This document shows positions 1-9,439 of a stretch of 64,000 nucleotides of DNA, piece by piece. The notes below the pieces were generated by a model. That model searched no databases. It saw only the letters and a list, made by a program, of their open reading frames with translations, and had not been told where the DNA came from. Location of the stretch: contig NC_092358.1 of assembly GCF_030848805.1 (NCBI RefSeq), positions 16,361,138-16,425,137 of the forward strand, written 5' to 3'. The stretch is from Temnothorax longispinosus (lineage: Eukaryota > Arthropoda > Insecta > Hymenoptera > Formicidae). The position numbers were made by a program, and so were the translations under genes. Position 1 is the stretch's first letter, and each line of letters starts with the position of its first letter.

Positions 1-150
1 TTGCGAGTCACTTTAAATCCAAAGATGGAAAATGAATGGTGCGGTTTAAGGAGGGTTTCGGATAGAAAAATAATATCGTAGGATTGACATAGGTTTTCAA
101 TGTCCGGCTTCCGGCGAACTGCTCCCCTGCAATTCCAGTATAATATACGA
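1..150 (-). pseudogene. LINE A ORF2 start, endonuclease N-terminus (partial)
   Basis: Translating the minus strand from about 150 gives ILYWNCRGAVRRKPDIENL followed by a YDIIFLSETLL stretch. The WNCRG and LSET motifs are the first two signatures of the apurinic-like (EEP) endonuclease that nicks the target DNA in Jockey/I-type LINEs. Only about 45 codons lie inside the window, so catalytic integrity and the reverse transcriptase cannot be judged. ORF1 ends shortly upstream at 192, the usual two-ORF layout. Confidence 0.7.
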
Positions 151-191
151 AAACTAGGTAGAGGGCTATGGCTGGAAGGGCTGGAGGGCAT

Positions 192-1232
192 TTAGAGACC
201 AAAAATGCCTCTAATAATGGTACATAGTTGTAGTACCATTTGATATATTTGAGAGCCTTGAATGATGGGGAACAGTTCTGGTAATTTGTGGACAAACTCG
301 ATAAGGGCTTTAATGATAGGAGCGAGGGTTTCAAAAATGTCACTGGTGTTAGGACGAAAAGAGTTAGGGGTGTCATTTCCAGGGGATTTACCAAAAGTGA
401 ATATCGGGGAGTTGCAATCATTAGGCTCTCCTCTACCGTTGGGAAAAATAAGACAGGCGTGGTGAGACTCCTTATTTTGTTGCCGATTTTTAACAGAGGT
501 GACTTGGTTCGACGAGTTTAAATTAACTGGTGGGGGGGTGTGACCTTTTTGATTATTTAGATTGCAAAGAATGCCGGAGTAAGAACTCGGGGAGGCAGAG
601 GGGGTGCTATAAACGGGGGGGTTAGATTCAAGATTATAGCGGAGGTTCTTTTGAGAACGCCCCGAGCTGGGAGTACTGGAAATCGAGGGAAAGGAATCTG
701 AAGAATTGAAGTCTGGAAGCGGAGACGAGTTCTCCACTCGGTTCCGCGCCTCCAAGTAAGGGATGTTTTCCTTGGCGGCGATAGAGACTATTTGTCTCTG
801 TTTGATAAAGATAGGACAGAATGATGCTGTAGGAAAATGATCCCCCTTACAATTTATACAGATGGGGGGGAGATTAAGTCTAGGACAGTCTTCCCTCTGT
901 GAGTGGTTTTCTAATGAGCATCTATTACAGCGTGGTTTACTACATGCCGAACTAATGTGCCCGAAGCGATAACATGAGAAACATATTTGGACTTGCGGAA
1001 TATATGGTTCGACCGCGAGTTTGGTTTTAAAAATTGCAATCTCAGTAGGGAGGATCTGTCCCTCGAATTTTATCAAAATCGTTTTGGAGGGCTCGAACTT
1101 GGATTCTCCATCTTTTTTGATGCGACGATTTAAACGCTGGATTGAAATGATTTTGATCGAGGATTCAATCTCTTGCAAAAGCTCATCGTCAGAAAAAATC
1201 AAAGGGATGCCCTTTACGAGAGCTATTCGCAT
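192..1232 (-). pseudogene. LINE A ORF1, C-terminal part with zinc knuckles
   Basis: This frame (346 codons) encodes the nucleic-acid-binding half of a LINE gag-like protein. The start shown is only the first Met after a frame change; the real start lies in the 2404-1289 frame. Near residues 80-140 there are three cysteine/histidine knuckles: CFSCYRFGHISSAC (C-x2-C-x4-H-x4-C), then a CNRC...H...C and a CINC...H...C variant. The remainder is Ser/Pro/Asn-rich and ends hydrophobic. The N-terminal IRIALVKGIP-like stretch resembles the RRM-like module of LINE ORF1 proteins. A frameshift around 1230-1290 separates it from its N-terminal half, so this copy is dead unless it is frameshifted. Confidence 0.7.
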
Positions 1233-1288
1233 AATCTTAAAAGAAGGGACAAACGCGACAAGGTTATGCTTTTTAAGGGAGGGGTGAC

Positions 1289-2404
1289 CTATGACCCGGT
1301 TGGCCGCCTGAAAGGAATCAAACTGAGCCCTGACTTTATTGTTTCCGATAGCGCGTTAATGATTTTGGAAATGAGAAGGGAGTCAGGAGCCGCGGTTGTT
1401 TCCGCGTACTGGAAGTGCACTAAGTACGGCGGAAGGTCCGTAGAGGAATACCTGTTAGCTTCTCTGCGGTATTTCTTGCTAAGAGTGGGTAAATCTGGCG
1501 CCCCACCCCCGCTCGGGGGGAGGCTGTCTTCAGTCGGGCGCTTAACCCCCCTTCTGGTACCTATTACGCGTTCGGACTCCGTAGAGTTCGTAAGAGGAGA
1601 TTTATCTGAATTAATTTGAGCCATCTCAATATCCGAAGAGACCGTAGCGTCTTTGTTTTGAATTTCCCGTGAAATGTTTTGGTTTGAGTCAATATTTACA
1701 TGAGGAATAAAACCGGATACCTTACGCGCCGTGTCGGTTACCGTGCGAGTAGCGTTATCGAGAACGATCTTATTCGATTCGCATGGAGACTTGTTAGAAG
1801 GAACCGTGATGTCTTTGTCTTGAATTTCGTGCGAAATGTACTGATTTGAGTCATTATTAACATGGGGAATATCGGGTACCGTACGCGCCGCATCGGTTAT
1901 CGCACGAGTAATATTATCGAGGACGGTCATGTTCGGCCTGTATGGGGCCGTAGGGCCAACGTGGGGACAAGGGAGGGAGGGAATCTTATTACCCGTACCC
2001 TTATCATTAATGGAATAACGTTTTTTATTCTTATTTTTACCCCCCATGCTATCGTCTGACTCCTGCAGGGAATCGTAATCGAGATCTGACGATGATTCAC
2101 GTTCTCCGGACGGAGAGCGAGATCTAATTTCTTTTTGCGAGTTGACGGGGCTCACGGGCAAGTTAAGCGTACTAGCCTCGTTAGTGAGACTATTCGAAAA
2201 CTCATTGAACTTACTTAATGATGTGGAAAACCTCTGCTGGGAAAGGACGGTCTCGCTGGAATTGAGAATGCACGTGGCCGAAGCCGTCTGCATCTCCTCG
2301 GTGAACTGCGTGACGATGGAAAACTCAGCAAAGCAGCACAAACGAAAGAACAATAAAACCGCGAGATATTCCCGAAATACGGGAAAATGTACAATAAAAC
2401 ACAC
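1289..2404 (-). pseudogene. LINE A ORF1, N-terminal part
   Basis: This is a 371-codon frame on the minus strand, upstream of and continuous with the zinc-knuckle frame. The first Met at 2404 precedes a hydrophobic stretch that is probably leader; a more natural start is the Met at about 2293 (MQTASATC). The protein is low-complexity, rich in Ser, Asn and charged residues, and repeats a TVxDxARxV...NxxxNQ unit twice (the HVNNDSNQ and HVNIDSNQ copies), which points to an internal duplication. Its C-terminal ~70 residues (from KKYRREANRY) look folded. It reads into a stop at 1289, after which the ORF continues in another frame. Confidence 0.6.
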
Positions 2405-2429
2405 CGAGCCCTTTATCTAAAAACCCGCG

Positions 2430-3373
2430 CGGCACGAGAATAATTGGCCGATACAAGAATAAGTGAGGTTTGCCGCTGAGTGCGCAGTCAACAAAGATTC
2501 CCAAGAATTTGACTATCTCGTGGTATTGGATTGGGTTACCGTTGATAATGATGTCTGGAATGAAGGAAGGCATGTGTCTCTTCCGTGTGAAAATCACCGC
2601 TTGCGACTTGGTAGGTGAAAATGTCAGCCCTTTGTTTGAGAGAAAGCGTGTGATTCTCTCAATAGATTCGTTGATTGACTGGACTGCCTTGTCAAGATCT
2701 TTATTAGTGGAATAGACTACAATATCGTCCGCATATAAAAGAATTTTGCAGTCGGCATTAATAAGGCGGGTAATATCTTTAATGTAAATATTGAAGAGAG
2801 TTGGGCTAAGAATAGATCCCTGAGGGGTTCCTTTCCTGGCGTAGAGGGGGCCTGACTTGATGCCGTATGTAAAAGATAATTCTATTGCTAATCAAATTGT
2901 AAATGAATTTTCGGTAAGAAGCCGGGACACCAATGTTAGCGAGGTCATTGACCAGTATATGTGGCAAAACATTGTCAAATGCGCCATTTATGTCTAAAAA
3001 TGCAGCTGCAGTGTAGGCACCCCTCAGAAAGTCAGCCTTGATATCGTTGGTCAGTGCAACCACGCTGTCGAGACAGGATTTAGCGTTTCTAAATCCGAGC
3101 TGGGAGTCAGAAAGCAGGTCGTTATGCTCGAGGTACCATCTCAGTCAATTGTACATACACTTCTCCATAATTTTTAAGATACAGGAGATAAGTGAAATAG
3201 GCCTAACCCCTTTGCCACCAGGCTTGGGAATAAAGATAACGAGTGACGTGCTCCAATCATCTGGGAAACTTCTATCGCGTAATAGTCCATTGAAGATGTC
3301 TCGCAGTTTTTCCCAGATAAACTCTGGGAGAGAGATAAGGATGTTGTAGTCCATCTAATCTAATCCGGGCGAT
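2430..3373 (-). pseudogene. LINE B ORF2, reverse transcriptase half
   Basis: Minus-strand fragments give an ordered reverse transcriptase. A KSSPGLD motif (about 3373-3360) is followed by a stop, then DYNILISLPE, the fingers/palm segment ending in PISLISCILKIMEK (3354-3145), FLDINGAFDNVLPHIL (palm motif A, about 2995), an LLYADDIVVYS catalytic motif (about 2745-2715), and a thumb segment with YHEIVKFLGIFVD (about 2530). Catalytic YADD is retained. Frameshifts near 3130 and 2810 and the in-frame stop at about 3357 inactivate it. It is the continuation of the endonuclease half at 7385-8765, displaced by the rDNA/R1 cassette. Confidence 0.75.
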
Positions 3374-3387
3374 GATTTCATCGTTTC

Positions 3388-3399
3388 CTTACAGTGCCA

Positions 3400-3431
<32 letters not shown>

Positions 3432-3464
3432 GCCGCTAATTTTTCCAAGCCCGTTCCCTTGGCA

Positions 3465-3493
<29 letters not shown>
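3388..3493 (-). rRNA. 28S rRNA fragment downstream of the R1 site
   Basis: The minus strand reads the conserved 28S segment immediately 3' of the R1 target: TGTCCCTATCTACTATCTAG, then the GCGAAACCACTGCCAAGGG, AACGGGCTTGG and GAAGACCCTGTTGAGCTTG blocks, ending at about GGCACTGTAAGGA. Compared from memory with insect 28S it is nearly unchanged (one obvious difference in the TTAGCGG region). It is only about 105 bp and sits inside a LINE, so it is a displaced rDNA piece, not a functional rRNA gene. Confidence 0.85.
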
Positions 3494-3495
<2 letters not shown>

Positions 3496-3943
3496 ATATG
3501 TCATTTGATTTTACGTGCGGCACCTGCTCGTGGAGCCTCATCCACACGTCCCCCATGGGCGCGGGATTGGGATACGCCCAATCAGCGCGTACCGACCGAG
3601 GTCGATACTACCAGTGCACCGCAGGATTACAGAATCCCGCGGCAACCCACTGGTCGGGGCGAGCGACTATCCACGCTCTACCAGCTACGCAGGCTGGCAC
3701 CCGAGCTGTGGGGACGCAAGCTCACCCGTCGGACACCCAAGTTCGTGAACTCGGGTATCCTAGCCAGCATTTGGCTGAACCACTGCCACCACGATGGTCC
3801 TACCCTCGACCGGTAGGAGCAAGCTCCTTGGGCGACCGGTCCCCGTGGTACCAGTCTAGATCACTGGTCGGATCTTCGCAGCCGAGGCCACTCCCGGTTG
3901 GGTCTCCTGCAGACCCGGCCCCGGTAAGCCGCATTCGCACTTC
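3494..3943 (-). other. R1 element 3' untranslated region
   Basis: About 450 bp between the ORF2 stop and the 28S target. It is GC-rich, unlike the surroundings, has no poly(A) tail, and ends directly on TGTCCCTATC, the canonical R1 3' junction. The ORFs on the opposite strand here are shadows of GC-rich sequence. Confidence 0.75.
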
Positions 3944-6900
3944 TCACGCATTCACATTCATTCTTCGCTGAAACACACAAGCCGCAAACCTGCTCAGACT
4001 CTCGTATCTTTCCTTTCGCTCCAATACCTCGCTCACGTCCACTCTACCATCCTCACTCACCCTGACTCCCCATTCGTCCAAGTTCCTAACATCCTCATAC
4101 ATTTCACACTCAACCATCACATGCTTCCAGTCCTCGCACTCAGCACCACACGCACAACTTTCCGTCTCAGACAATCCCTTTTTATGCAGAAACTCATTCA
4201 AACTGCCGTGACCCGTCAAGATGTAGCCGAGCCATAGGCTCGGCTCAAATCCCAAACAAGCCTCGGCAAACCTCACATCCCGTACAAAGCCATGTGTCAC
4301 TCGTCCTTTCGCACCGTTATCCCATTCACTCTGCCATCTTTCATACAGCCTAGCATTCAGCAACTCCAAACTCTCGTCCACATCTCTCGCTCTCACTTCC
4401 TCTTCGCTCACAACACCTCTTTCACCCAATCTCCAACCATTCTTAATTCTCACAGTCATACCTCTTTTCACGCACTCCAGGTCCCACGGAAGACCACCCA
4501 TCAATACCTGCATGGCCTCCGTGGAGACCGTTCTACAGACACTCAAACAGGCGCTCATCGCCACTCTTTGGCACCTGTTGATCGCCACTCGCGCATACTT
4601 GTACTCCATGGCTTCGTACCACACGCTCGCACCATACATAACACACGCAGCAAACAAACCCTTGTATATTACACGCCATGCACTCTTTCGCAATCCCCAT
4701 TCGCTCCTCATCACACGTCTCAAGTTACCTACTACACTCACACACTTCTGTCTCATACGCTCCAGGTGCGGCTTAAAACTCATTCGCTCGCCCATCCACA
4801 CACCCAAATATCTCACACACTTCACATACCTCACATGCTTCCCATTCACACTAACGCTCGGGTGTCTCGCTTCCGACATATTCCCTTTCAGGAGCATCAT
4901 CACTGTTTTGCTCTCTGACACTTTCACACCGACACTCGCACCCCATTCACTCACTATCCTCATCCACTCGTTCCCCTTTCTCTCCAGATCTGCCCGGCTC
5001 TGTCCTTCGACAGGCACGAACAGATCATCGGCATACGCCGTCGCCATACATCCACGTCTGCGGAGTTCCCACAGGAGCTTATCCATCTGTAGGTCCCAGA
5101 TTTCTGGGCCACCGATGGACCCCTGCGGTGCGCCCCGCAGCACCCTCTTCCACACTTCCTCATTCATTCCTATCATACATGCCCATCTCTCATCAAAATA
5201 ACTCCTCCACAACCCAATCTCTTCACATTCTTCCTCACACAGTTTCTCAATCACACATGGCCATTCCAGGTTGTCGAATGCACCCTGGAAGTCCACAAAA
5301 ATTCCCAACACATACTTGTACTCGGACCCACTCACGCACTCACGCACGCTATTCCACGCACTCTCGGTCGAACGTCCCTTCACAAACCCGTGTTGTGCCT
5401 CACACATTCTCCCACTCATCAATCGCTCCAGCCTATTCACCATCATTCGCTCCAACACTTTCCCAAGCACAGACAACAGGCTGATCGGTCTGTAAGACCC
5501 GGGGTCCGACCGCACTTTCTCTGGGGACTTCAACAGTACAACCACTCTCGCTTTCTTCCACACCTTTGGAAAGCAGTTGGTACTCAGACACACATCATAC
5601 ACTCTCTTCAGCCATCCCGGAATTGCGCGCCAAACGGCACGCACCATTTCCGCCGTAATTCCATCCAACCCGGGTGCCTTACCCACTTTCATCGCCCTCA
5701 CAGCCACATCCACTTCATTCCACTCGAACGTTCTTTCAGTCATCTCTCTCTCTGCCAATCGTACATCTTCCATTCCCGTGTCTGGGAAGAAGCGATCTAG
5801 CAGCACATTCGCACTCTCTTCCCACGTACTCGTTGTCCTGTCACCCACTTTCATAGCACTCAGTCTATCACGTCCGTACTTACCCATGCACACTTTATAC
5901 ACATCACCCCACGGATCCCGATTTCCCTTGTCACTCACGAACTGTCTCCAGTTCTCCTCTTTCACTCTCCATATCGCTCTCTTGTACTCTCTAAGAGCAC
6001 GTTTGTACACATTCAAACATCCTTCCACTCGACTTCGATCTCTCCCTCTCATTCGCTGGTAGGCACGCCTACGCTTCCTCACATCCTTCTTCATGCGCTC
6101 AAGCTCATTCGTCCACCACACAAGCTTCCTCGCAACCCCACACACTCGCCTTTTCATTCTATTATCATTCGCCCTCAGGATCCATGATGTGACGCGCTCC
6201 GCCAAGCTATCCGCGTCGCAGTCATCCATCACATTCACAGCATCCTCCGACGCATACTCCACTAGATCGCTCATGTATCCCTCCCAGTCCACGTCTCTAC
6301 ACACCCATCTACGCATACCTTCCATCCGCTCAGCTTTCTCACCATAGGTCATACGTATCAGCAACACATTATGGTCGCTGATACCCCAATCGCTCTTGAC
6401 TCCCCATTCGTACCGGCACCCCCCAAGCGCATCGCTTACGAGAGTTACATCGATGTCGCTTTCCCCATTGGGTCCGCTGAACGTGTAACTCTCGCTCGGC
6501 TCATTCAACACAATCATACCGTTCGCGACGATCCACTCCTCAAGCATTCTCCCACGCATTTCACTCTCTCTACTGCCGCCCCTACCCTTACTGTACCATA
6601 AAGGAGAGACGGCATTCACATCCATACCCACCAGCACACGCTTTTCTCTGGTTACCATTCGCACCCTGTCCATGTACGCCAGGTACGGCTCAATGTCCTC
6701 ACCGAACCGGCAGTACACGGACACCACATACATCTCGCCGAAGTCTCCCTTCAGCCATACACACACGCCATACTCATCCGAGCACTCCCTTACACACAAC
6801 ACATCGAGACTGGGATCATTCACCACCACTGCTGCTTTGACATGCTCGCTCTCACTCACAATCACATCCATCCGTAGCGGGAGTCCAACTATCCTTCCAT

Positions 6901-7048
6901 CCTTCACACACGGTTCCTGCAGCAGTGCCACACTCACTCTACGTTCACACAACATTTCACCCAGATCACACATTACCGCATACGCTCTCTGACAATTATA
7001 CTGTACCACATTCATACTCGAGACACCCTGCGAGTCCTGCCTAGCCAT
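3944..7048 (-). CDS. R1-clade LINE ORF2: endonuclease - reverse transcriptase
   Basis: An uninterrupted 1034-codon ORF, the usual length for R1 ORF2. The N-terminal EEP endonuclease shows QYNCQRA (residues ~16-22), LLQEP (E46), MDVNAVSPLWYS (D143, N145) and SDHN (224-227). The reverse transcriptase spans roughly 450-750, with GKAPGLDGITAEM, SYRPISLLSVLGK, FVDFQGAFDNLEW, APQGSIGGPEIW and the YADD active site at 672-675. A C-terminal zinc knuckle C-x-C-x3-C-x4-H-x4-C lies near residues 975-995. Known role: target-primed reverse transcription into 28S genes at a fixed site. ORF1 is absent, so the copy is 5'-truncated. The intact ORF and the exact 28S 3' junction suggest a recent donor. The first Met (MARQDSQG) directly follows the leader; a downstream Met is also possible. 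Confidence 0.9.
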   Translation of the reverse strand: MARQDSQGVSSMNVVQYNCQRAYAVMCDLGEMLCERRVSVALLQEPCVKDGRIVGLPLRMDVIVSESEHVKAAVVVNDPSLDVLCVRECSDEYGVCVWLKGDFGEMYVVSVYCRFGEDIEPYLAYMDRVRMVTREKRVLVGMDVNAVSPLWYSKGRGGSRESEMRGRMLEEWIVANGMIVLNEPSESYTFSGPNGESDIDVTLVSDALGGCRYEWGVKSDWGISDHNVLLIRMTYGEKAERMEGMRRWVCRDVDWEGYMSDLVEYASEDAVNVMDDCDADSLAERVTSWILRANDNRMKRRVCGVARKLVWWTNELERMKKDVRKRRRAYQRMRGRDRSRVEGCLNVYKRALREYKRAIWRVKEENWRQFVSDKGNRDPWGDVYKVCMGKYGRDRLSAMKVGDRTTSTWEESANVLLDRFFPDTGMEDVRLAEREMTERTFEWNEVDVAVRAMKVGKAPGLDGITAEMVRAVWRAIPGWLKRVYDVCLSTNCFPKVWKKARVVVLLKSPEKVRSDPGSYRPISLLSVLGKVLERMMVNRLERLMSGRMCEAQHGFVKGRSTESAWNSVRECVSGSEYKYVLGIFVDFQGAFDNLEWPCVIEKLCEEECEEIGLWRSYFDERWACMIGMNEEVWKRVLRGAPQGSIGGPEIWDLQMDKLLWELRRRGCMATAYADDLFVPVEGQSRADLERKGNEWMRIVSEWGASVGVKVSESKTVMMLLKGNMSEARHPSVSVNGKHVRYVKCVRYLGVWMGERMSFKPHLERMRQKCVSVVGNLRRVMRSEWGLRKSAWRVIYKGLFAACVMYGASVWYEAMEYKYARVAINRCQRVAMSACLSVCRTVSTEAMQVLMGGLPWDLECVKRGMTVRIKNGWRLGERGVVSEEEVRARDVDESLELLNARLYERWQSEWDNGAKGRVTHGFVRDVRFAEACLGFEPSLWLGYILTGHGSLNEFLHKKGLSETESCACGAECEDWKHVMVECEMYEDVRNLDEWGVRVSEDGRVDVSEVLERKERYESLSRFAACVFQRRMNVNA

Positions 7049-7129
7049 TGATGGTGTCAGCGCGCCTCTCCCTTGCTACCGCGTACGAGGGACACCCCCT
7101 ATCGTCTACCGCGTGGTCAGCCGGTCAGC
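7049..7129 (-). other. junction segment between 28S fragment and R1 ORF2
   Basis: About 80 bp of GC-rich sequence containing GCCGGCTGACCGGCTGACC, a short tandem duplication. I cannot tell whether it is R1 leader, 28S expansion-segment sequence or filler added at the 5' junction. No ORF1 fits here. Confidence 0.4.
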
Positions 7130-7378
7130 CGGCAAGGAAGATCCGCGGGAGGCCAAGGCACGGGACCGAGCTCGGATCTCCGGGACCGGCGCGAGAACGC
7201 CGATCGGTTCACCTCGCCCAGGCCCGGCACGTCAGCCAAACCCGCTTCCCGACCAAGCCCGACACGCCCCGCTCCTCAGAGCCAATCCTTATTCCGAAGT
7301 TACGGATCCAATTTGCCGACTTCCCTTACCTACATTAGTCTATCGACTAGAGGCTCTTTACCTTGGAGACCTGCTGCG
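7130..7378 (-). rRNA. 28S rRNA fragment upstream of the R1 site
   Basis: Minus-strand landmarks are those of 28S rRNA: CGCAGCAGGTCTCCAAGG, CCTCTAGTCGATAGA, AATGTAGGTAAGGGAAGTCG, GATCCGTAACTTCGG and AAGGATTGGCTCTGAG, then a GC-rich variable segment. In an intact gene this region lies several hundred bases before the R1 site, so the connecting part (including the R2 site) is deleted. The boundary with R1-related sequence near 7130 is approximate. By chance the first codons of this 28S (SAAGL) extend the LINE B reading frame. Confidence 0.8.
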
Positions 7379-7384
7379 GATTTC

Positions 7385-8770
7385 TTCTTGGCTGACTTCA
7401 GGGCCGTATAGATTTCTTCCGTTGTGATTGGATTATCAAGCCATTGCGCCGGATGTGCAGCGCTATTGTGGTCTTCTTTCCGTAACACTTTTAGTGACGG
7501 ATCCTCAGAGGAACATGATGGAGGGCACAGTTTACCCACGGCTTCTTGGATGAGCTTTTCATTCTCAGATGCGTCAGTATTGGAACGTGTAGCCTGGTTT
7601 TGGTTTTTGAACGACTTAACGAATCTCCAGACTTGCTGTATAGGCGTCTTGGCATTGAACGTGGCGCACAAATCTTTCCATCCTCGAGCTTTCTCCCTTT
7701 TAAGAGAGCGCCTTGTTACGGCGACAGAACGTTGATAATTAAGTAGATTTTCCAGAATATAGCTCTCTTTGAACTTTTTTGCGGCGGCTTTGCGATCGTT
7801 AATGGCCGCATCGCATGTTTCATTTCACCATGGAGCGGGAAACCTTAGTAGTGAAGCTTGAAGGGGACAAGCTTTTCTTGCTAAGAGTAGTTGCAATACA
7901 AGTCCTAATAATAGAGATTAGTTGGGAGTAGGCTTCGACAGCGTTGGAGGTATCTATTTCTTCTATCCTCTGTTTTTCTTTAATAAGAAGAGAAACGAGT
8001 TTTTGGAGCGAGTCTTTATCAAATTTTAATTTGTGGGAGAACCTGAGCAAAGGGTTCAGAGAGCTGTTGATCCGAGTAATAATTGGGATGTGGTCGCTGC
8101 CTTTAAGGTCGCAGTCCTAATCGTGATCGTAGACGCATATAGTGGCTAGATCAGCGGAGACCAGAGTAAGGTCAATGACTGAGCTGACGTTATTATATAT
8201 ATTATAATAGGTAGGGGTTCCGTTCATTTAATATAACCAGGTCGTGGTCTTCAATAGCTGAGGCGATTCTATCTCCGATTGTATCAGTTCTTCTATCGTA
8301 CCAATCAAGATGATGGGCATTAAAATCACCCACAAATATAGCATATTTGAAGCGTCGAGCACACTCGAATAGATTGTTGAAGAAGGATTCCGGGGTATCT
8401 TGACCCGTGTGTCTATATAGGTTGCAGATAAATAACTCCTGGTCCAGGAAGGGAATTGTGATAGCATTTAGTTCAACCGAAAGATGGAGGCAGCTAGACA
8501 GATCGCAAATTTTAAAGAAATAACAATTCTTAATGAGAGTACAGATGCCTCTGGAACCAACAGCATCCGCATCGAGGCGGACCCTGTTGAAACCTTTGAT
8601 ATTTATGTGTTTATCCGAAGTCAAGAGGGATTTTTGGAGGCAAACGATGTCGTAATTCTGGGCAATTTCTCTAATTTCAGGGAGTTTACCGCGCATTCCT
8701 CTGCAGTTCCATTGCAGGATACAGGTAGGTTCCGCAGTATGGGGGTCTCGCTTATTGCCTGCGAAGGTTA
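7385..8770 (-). pseudogene. LINE B ORF2, endonuclease and linker half
   Basis: The minus strand from about 8720 reads ILQWNCRGMRGKLPEIREI, then YDIVCLQ, FICNLYRHTG, FVGDFNAHHLDWYDR and ILNERNPYLL (through 8202), and later a GSDHIPIITR block near 8090. These are EEP endonuclease motifs (WNCRG, GDFNAHH, SDH). The linker continues at 8050-7820 and 7671-7385 to TEEIYTALKSAKKK, the usual lead-in to the RT GLDG motif. The SET-type motif is degenerate (CLQKSLL). Stops and frameshifts at about 8200-8050 and 7820-7670 inactivate it. It continues at 3373 after the cassette. Confidence 0.75.
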
Positions 8771-9439
8771 CTAGTCGAGTTCACATTACAGCTGAGAGAG
8801 GTCGAGGAGTTAATTGGGGCGGGGAGAGACCCTGGGGGATGGAGGCCTCCAGGGGGGGCATTCAAGTAATAAGGACTAAGAAGAAATAGCGCATAGCTAA
8901 GCTCACTTATAACACTGTGAAGGTGGAGAAACTTTTCTCGCTGATCATGAAACGGTGGGTGTATTTCCGAAGGAGGTAGATTGGATCCTTGAGGGTAATC
9001 CTCATCAGCGGGGGAGGGTTGATTAGGAAGGTTGTTCTCTTCTTGTATCGAAGAAGAGGGAAAAGATTCTTCGTCGGTTCTACCGTTGGGGTAAAGTAAT
9101 TCACTCCTATGGTCTGCAGGAAATGCAAAACTGGGTTTACTTCGGGGTTTTGTTATATTAGCAGGGGAGGAGCTCATACGATGGTACGAGAGACCGGCGG
9201 GGGGCGAGGATCGCAATTGAGGATTTGGATTGATAGGTTTCCGTAATGCATTAAGATATGAATCAGTGCTGTTACTGTTGTGTTGCAATACCGAAAAGTT
9301 GTTATACGATTCGTAGAGGGAGGAGTTTGGTGGAGATGAACGGGAAGAAAGAAAAGGAAAGGATGGCTGCACGCTACGTCTGGGGGGAGGGAGGTTGAGA
9401 AAATTTACATAATCAAATCTAGTATCCAAAGTATTAGAT
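8752..9439 (-). pseudogene. LINE B ORF1, C-terminal part
   Basis: A minus-strand frame of about 230 codons, Ser/Pro/Asn-rich and without clear domains; it ends at 8752, just before or overlapping the ORF2 start. It begins at the right edge of the 9440-10318 insertion. Joining 10319 to 9439 with one AT duplication gives SKSSNTLDTRFDYVNF in frame, showing that it belongs to the zinc-knuckle ORF upstream. The MRLLG at its apparent start is insertion sequence, not a true start. Confidence 0.6.

Larger units (their letters stand above)
1..2420 (-). mobile_element. LINE A: Jockey/I-like non-LTR retrotransposon, 5' half
   Basis: A non-LTR retrotransposon on the minus strand enters at about 2420 and runs off the left edge. 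In order it shows a 5' leader, a gag-like ORF1 in two frames (2404-1289 and 1232-192) and the first ~45 codons of the endonuclease of ORF2 (about 150-1). The order of a CCHC gag followed by an EEP-type endonuclease is that of the Jockey/I group. Its 5' end abuts the reverse transcriptase part of LINE B at 2420-2430, so LINE A probably inserted into LINE B or joined to it by rearrangement. The left junction lies outside the window. Confidence 0.75.
3380..7378 (-). mobile_element. 28S rDNA - R1 - 28S rDNA cassette inserted in LINE B
   Basis: Reading the minus strand, the cassette starts with 28S rRNA sequence (CGCAGCAGGTCTCC onward), passes into an R1-clade element, and leaves through 28S sequence starting exactly at the R1 target (TGTCCCTATCTACTATCTAG). 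A 6 bp repeat GATTTC flanks it (3374-3379 and 7379-7384). With one copy removed, LINE B reads through as KKKSSPGLD. The 28S stretch that should lie between the 5' fragment and the R1 site is absent. It could be a chimeric RNA (28S-R1-28S) integrated in trans or a repair-mediated patch; the sequence alone does not decide. Confidence 0.75.

Noticed and set aside
3498..3971. 157-codon plus-strand ORF next to the 28S fragment
   Set aside because: It is the complement of the R1 3' UTR; no start context or homology signs.
4292..5201. Long plus-strand ORFs rich in His, Ser and Thr opposite R1 ORF2
   Set aside because: Mirror images of the R1 coding sequence, with no domain and no independent signals.
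3380..7378. Simple nested insertion of R1 into LINE B by ordinary R1 transposition
   Set aside because: R1 is flanked by 28S sequence on both sides and by a separate 6 bp repeat, so the unit that inserted was a 28S-R1 chimera.
7048..7427. Arg/Pro-rich plus-strand ORFs at 7.1-7.4 kb
   Set aside because: Antisense of 28S rRNA sequence, not protein-coding.
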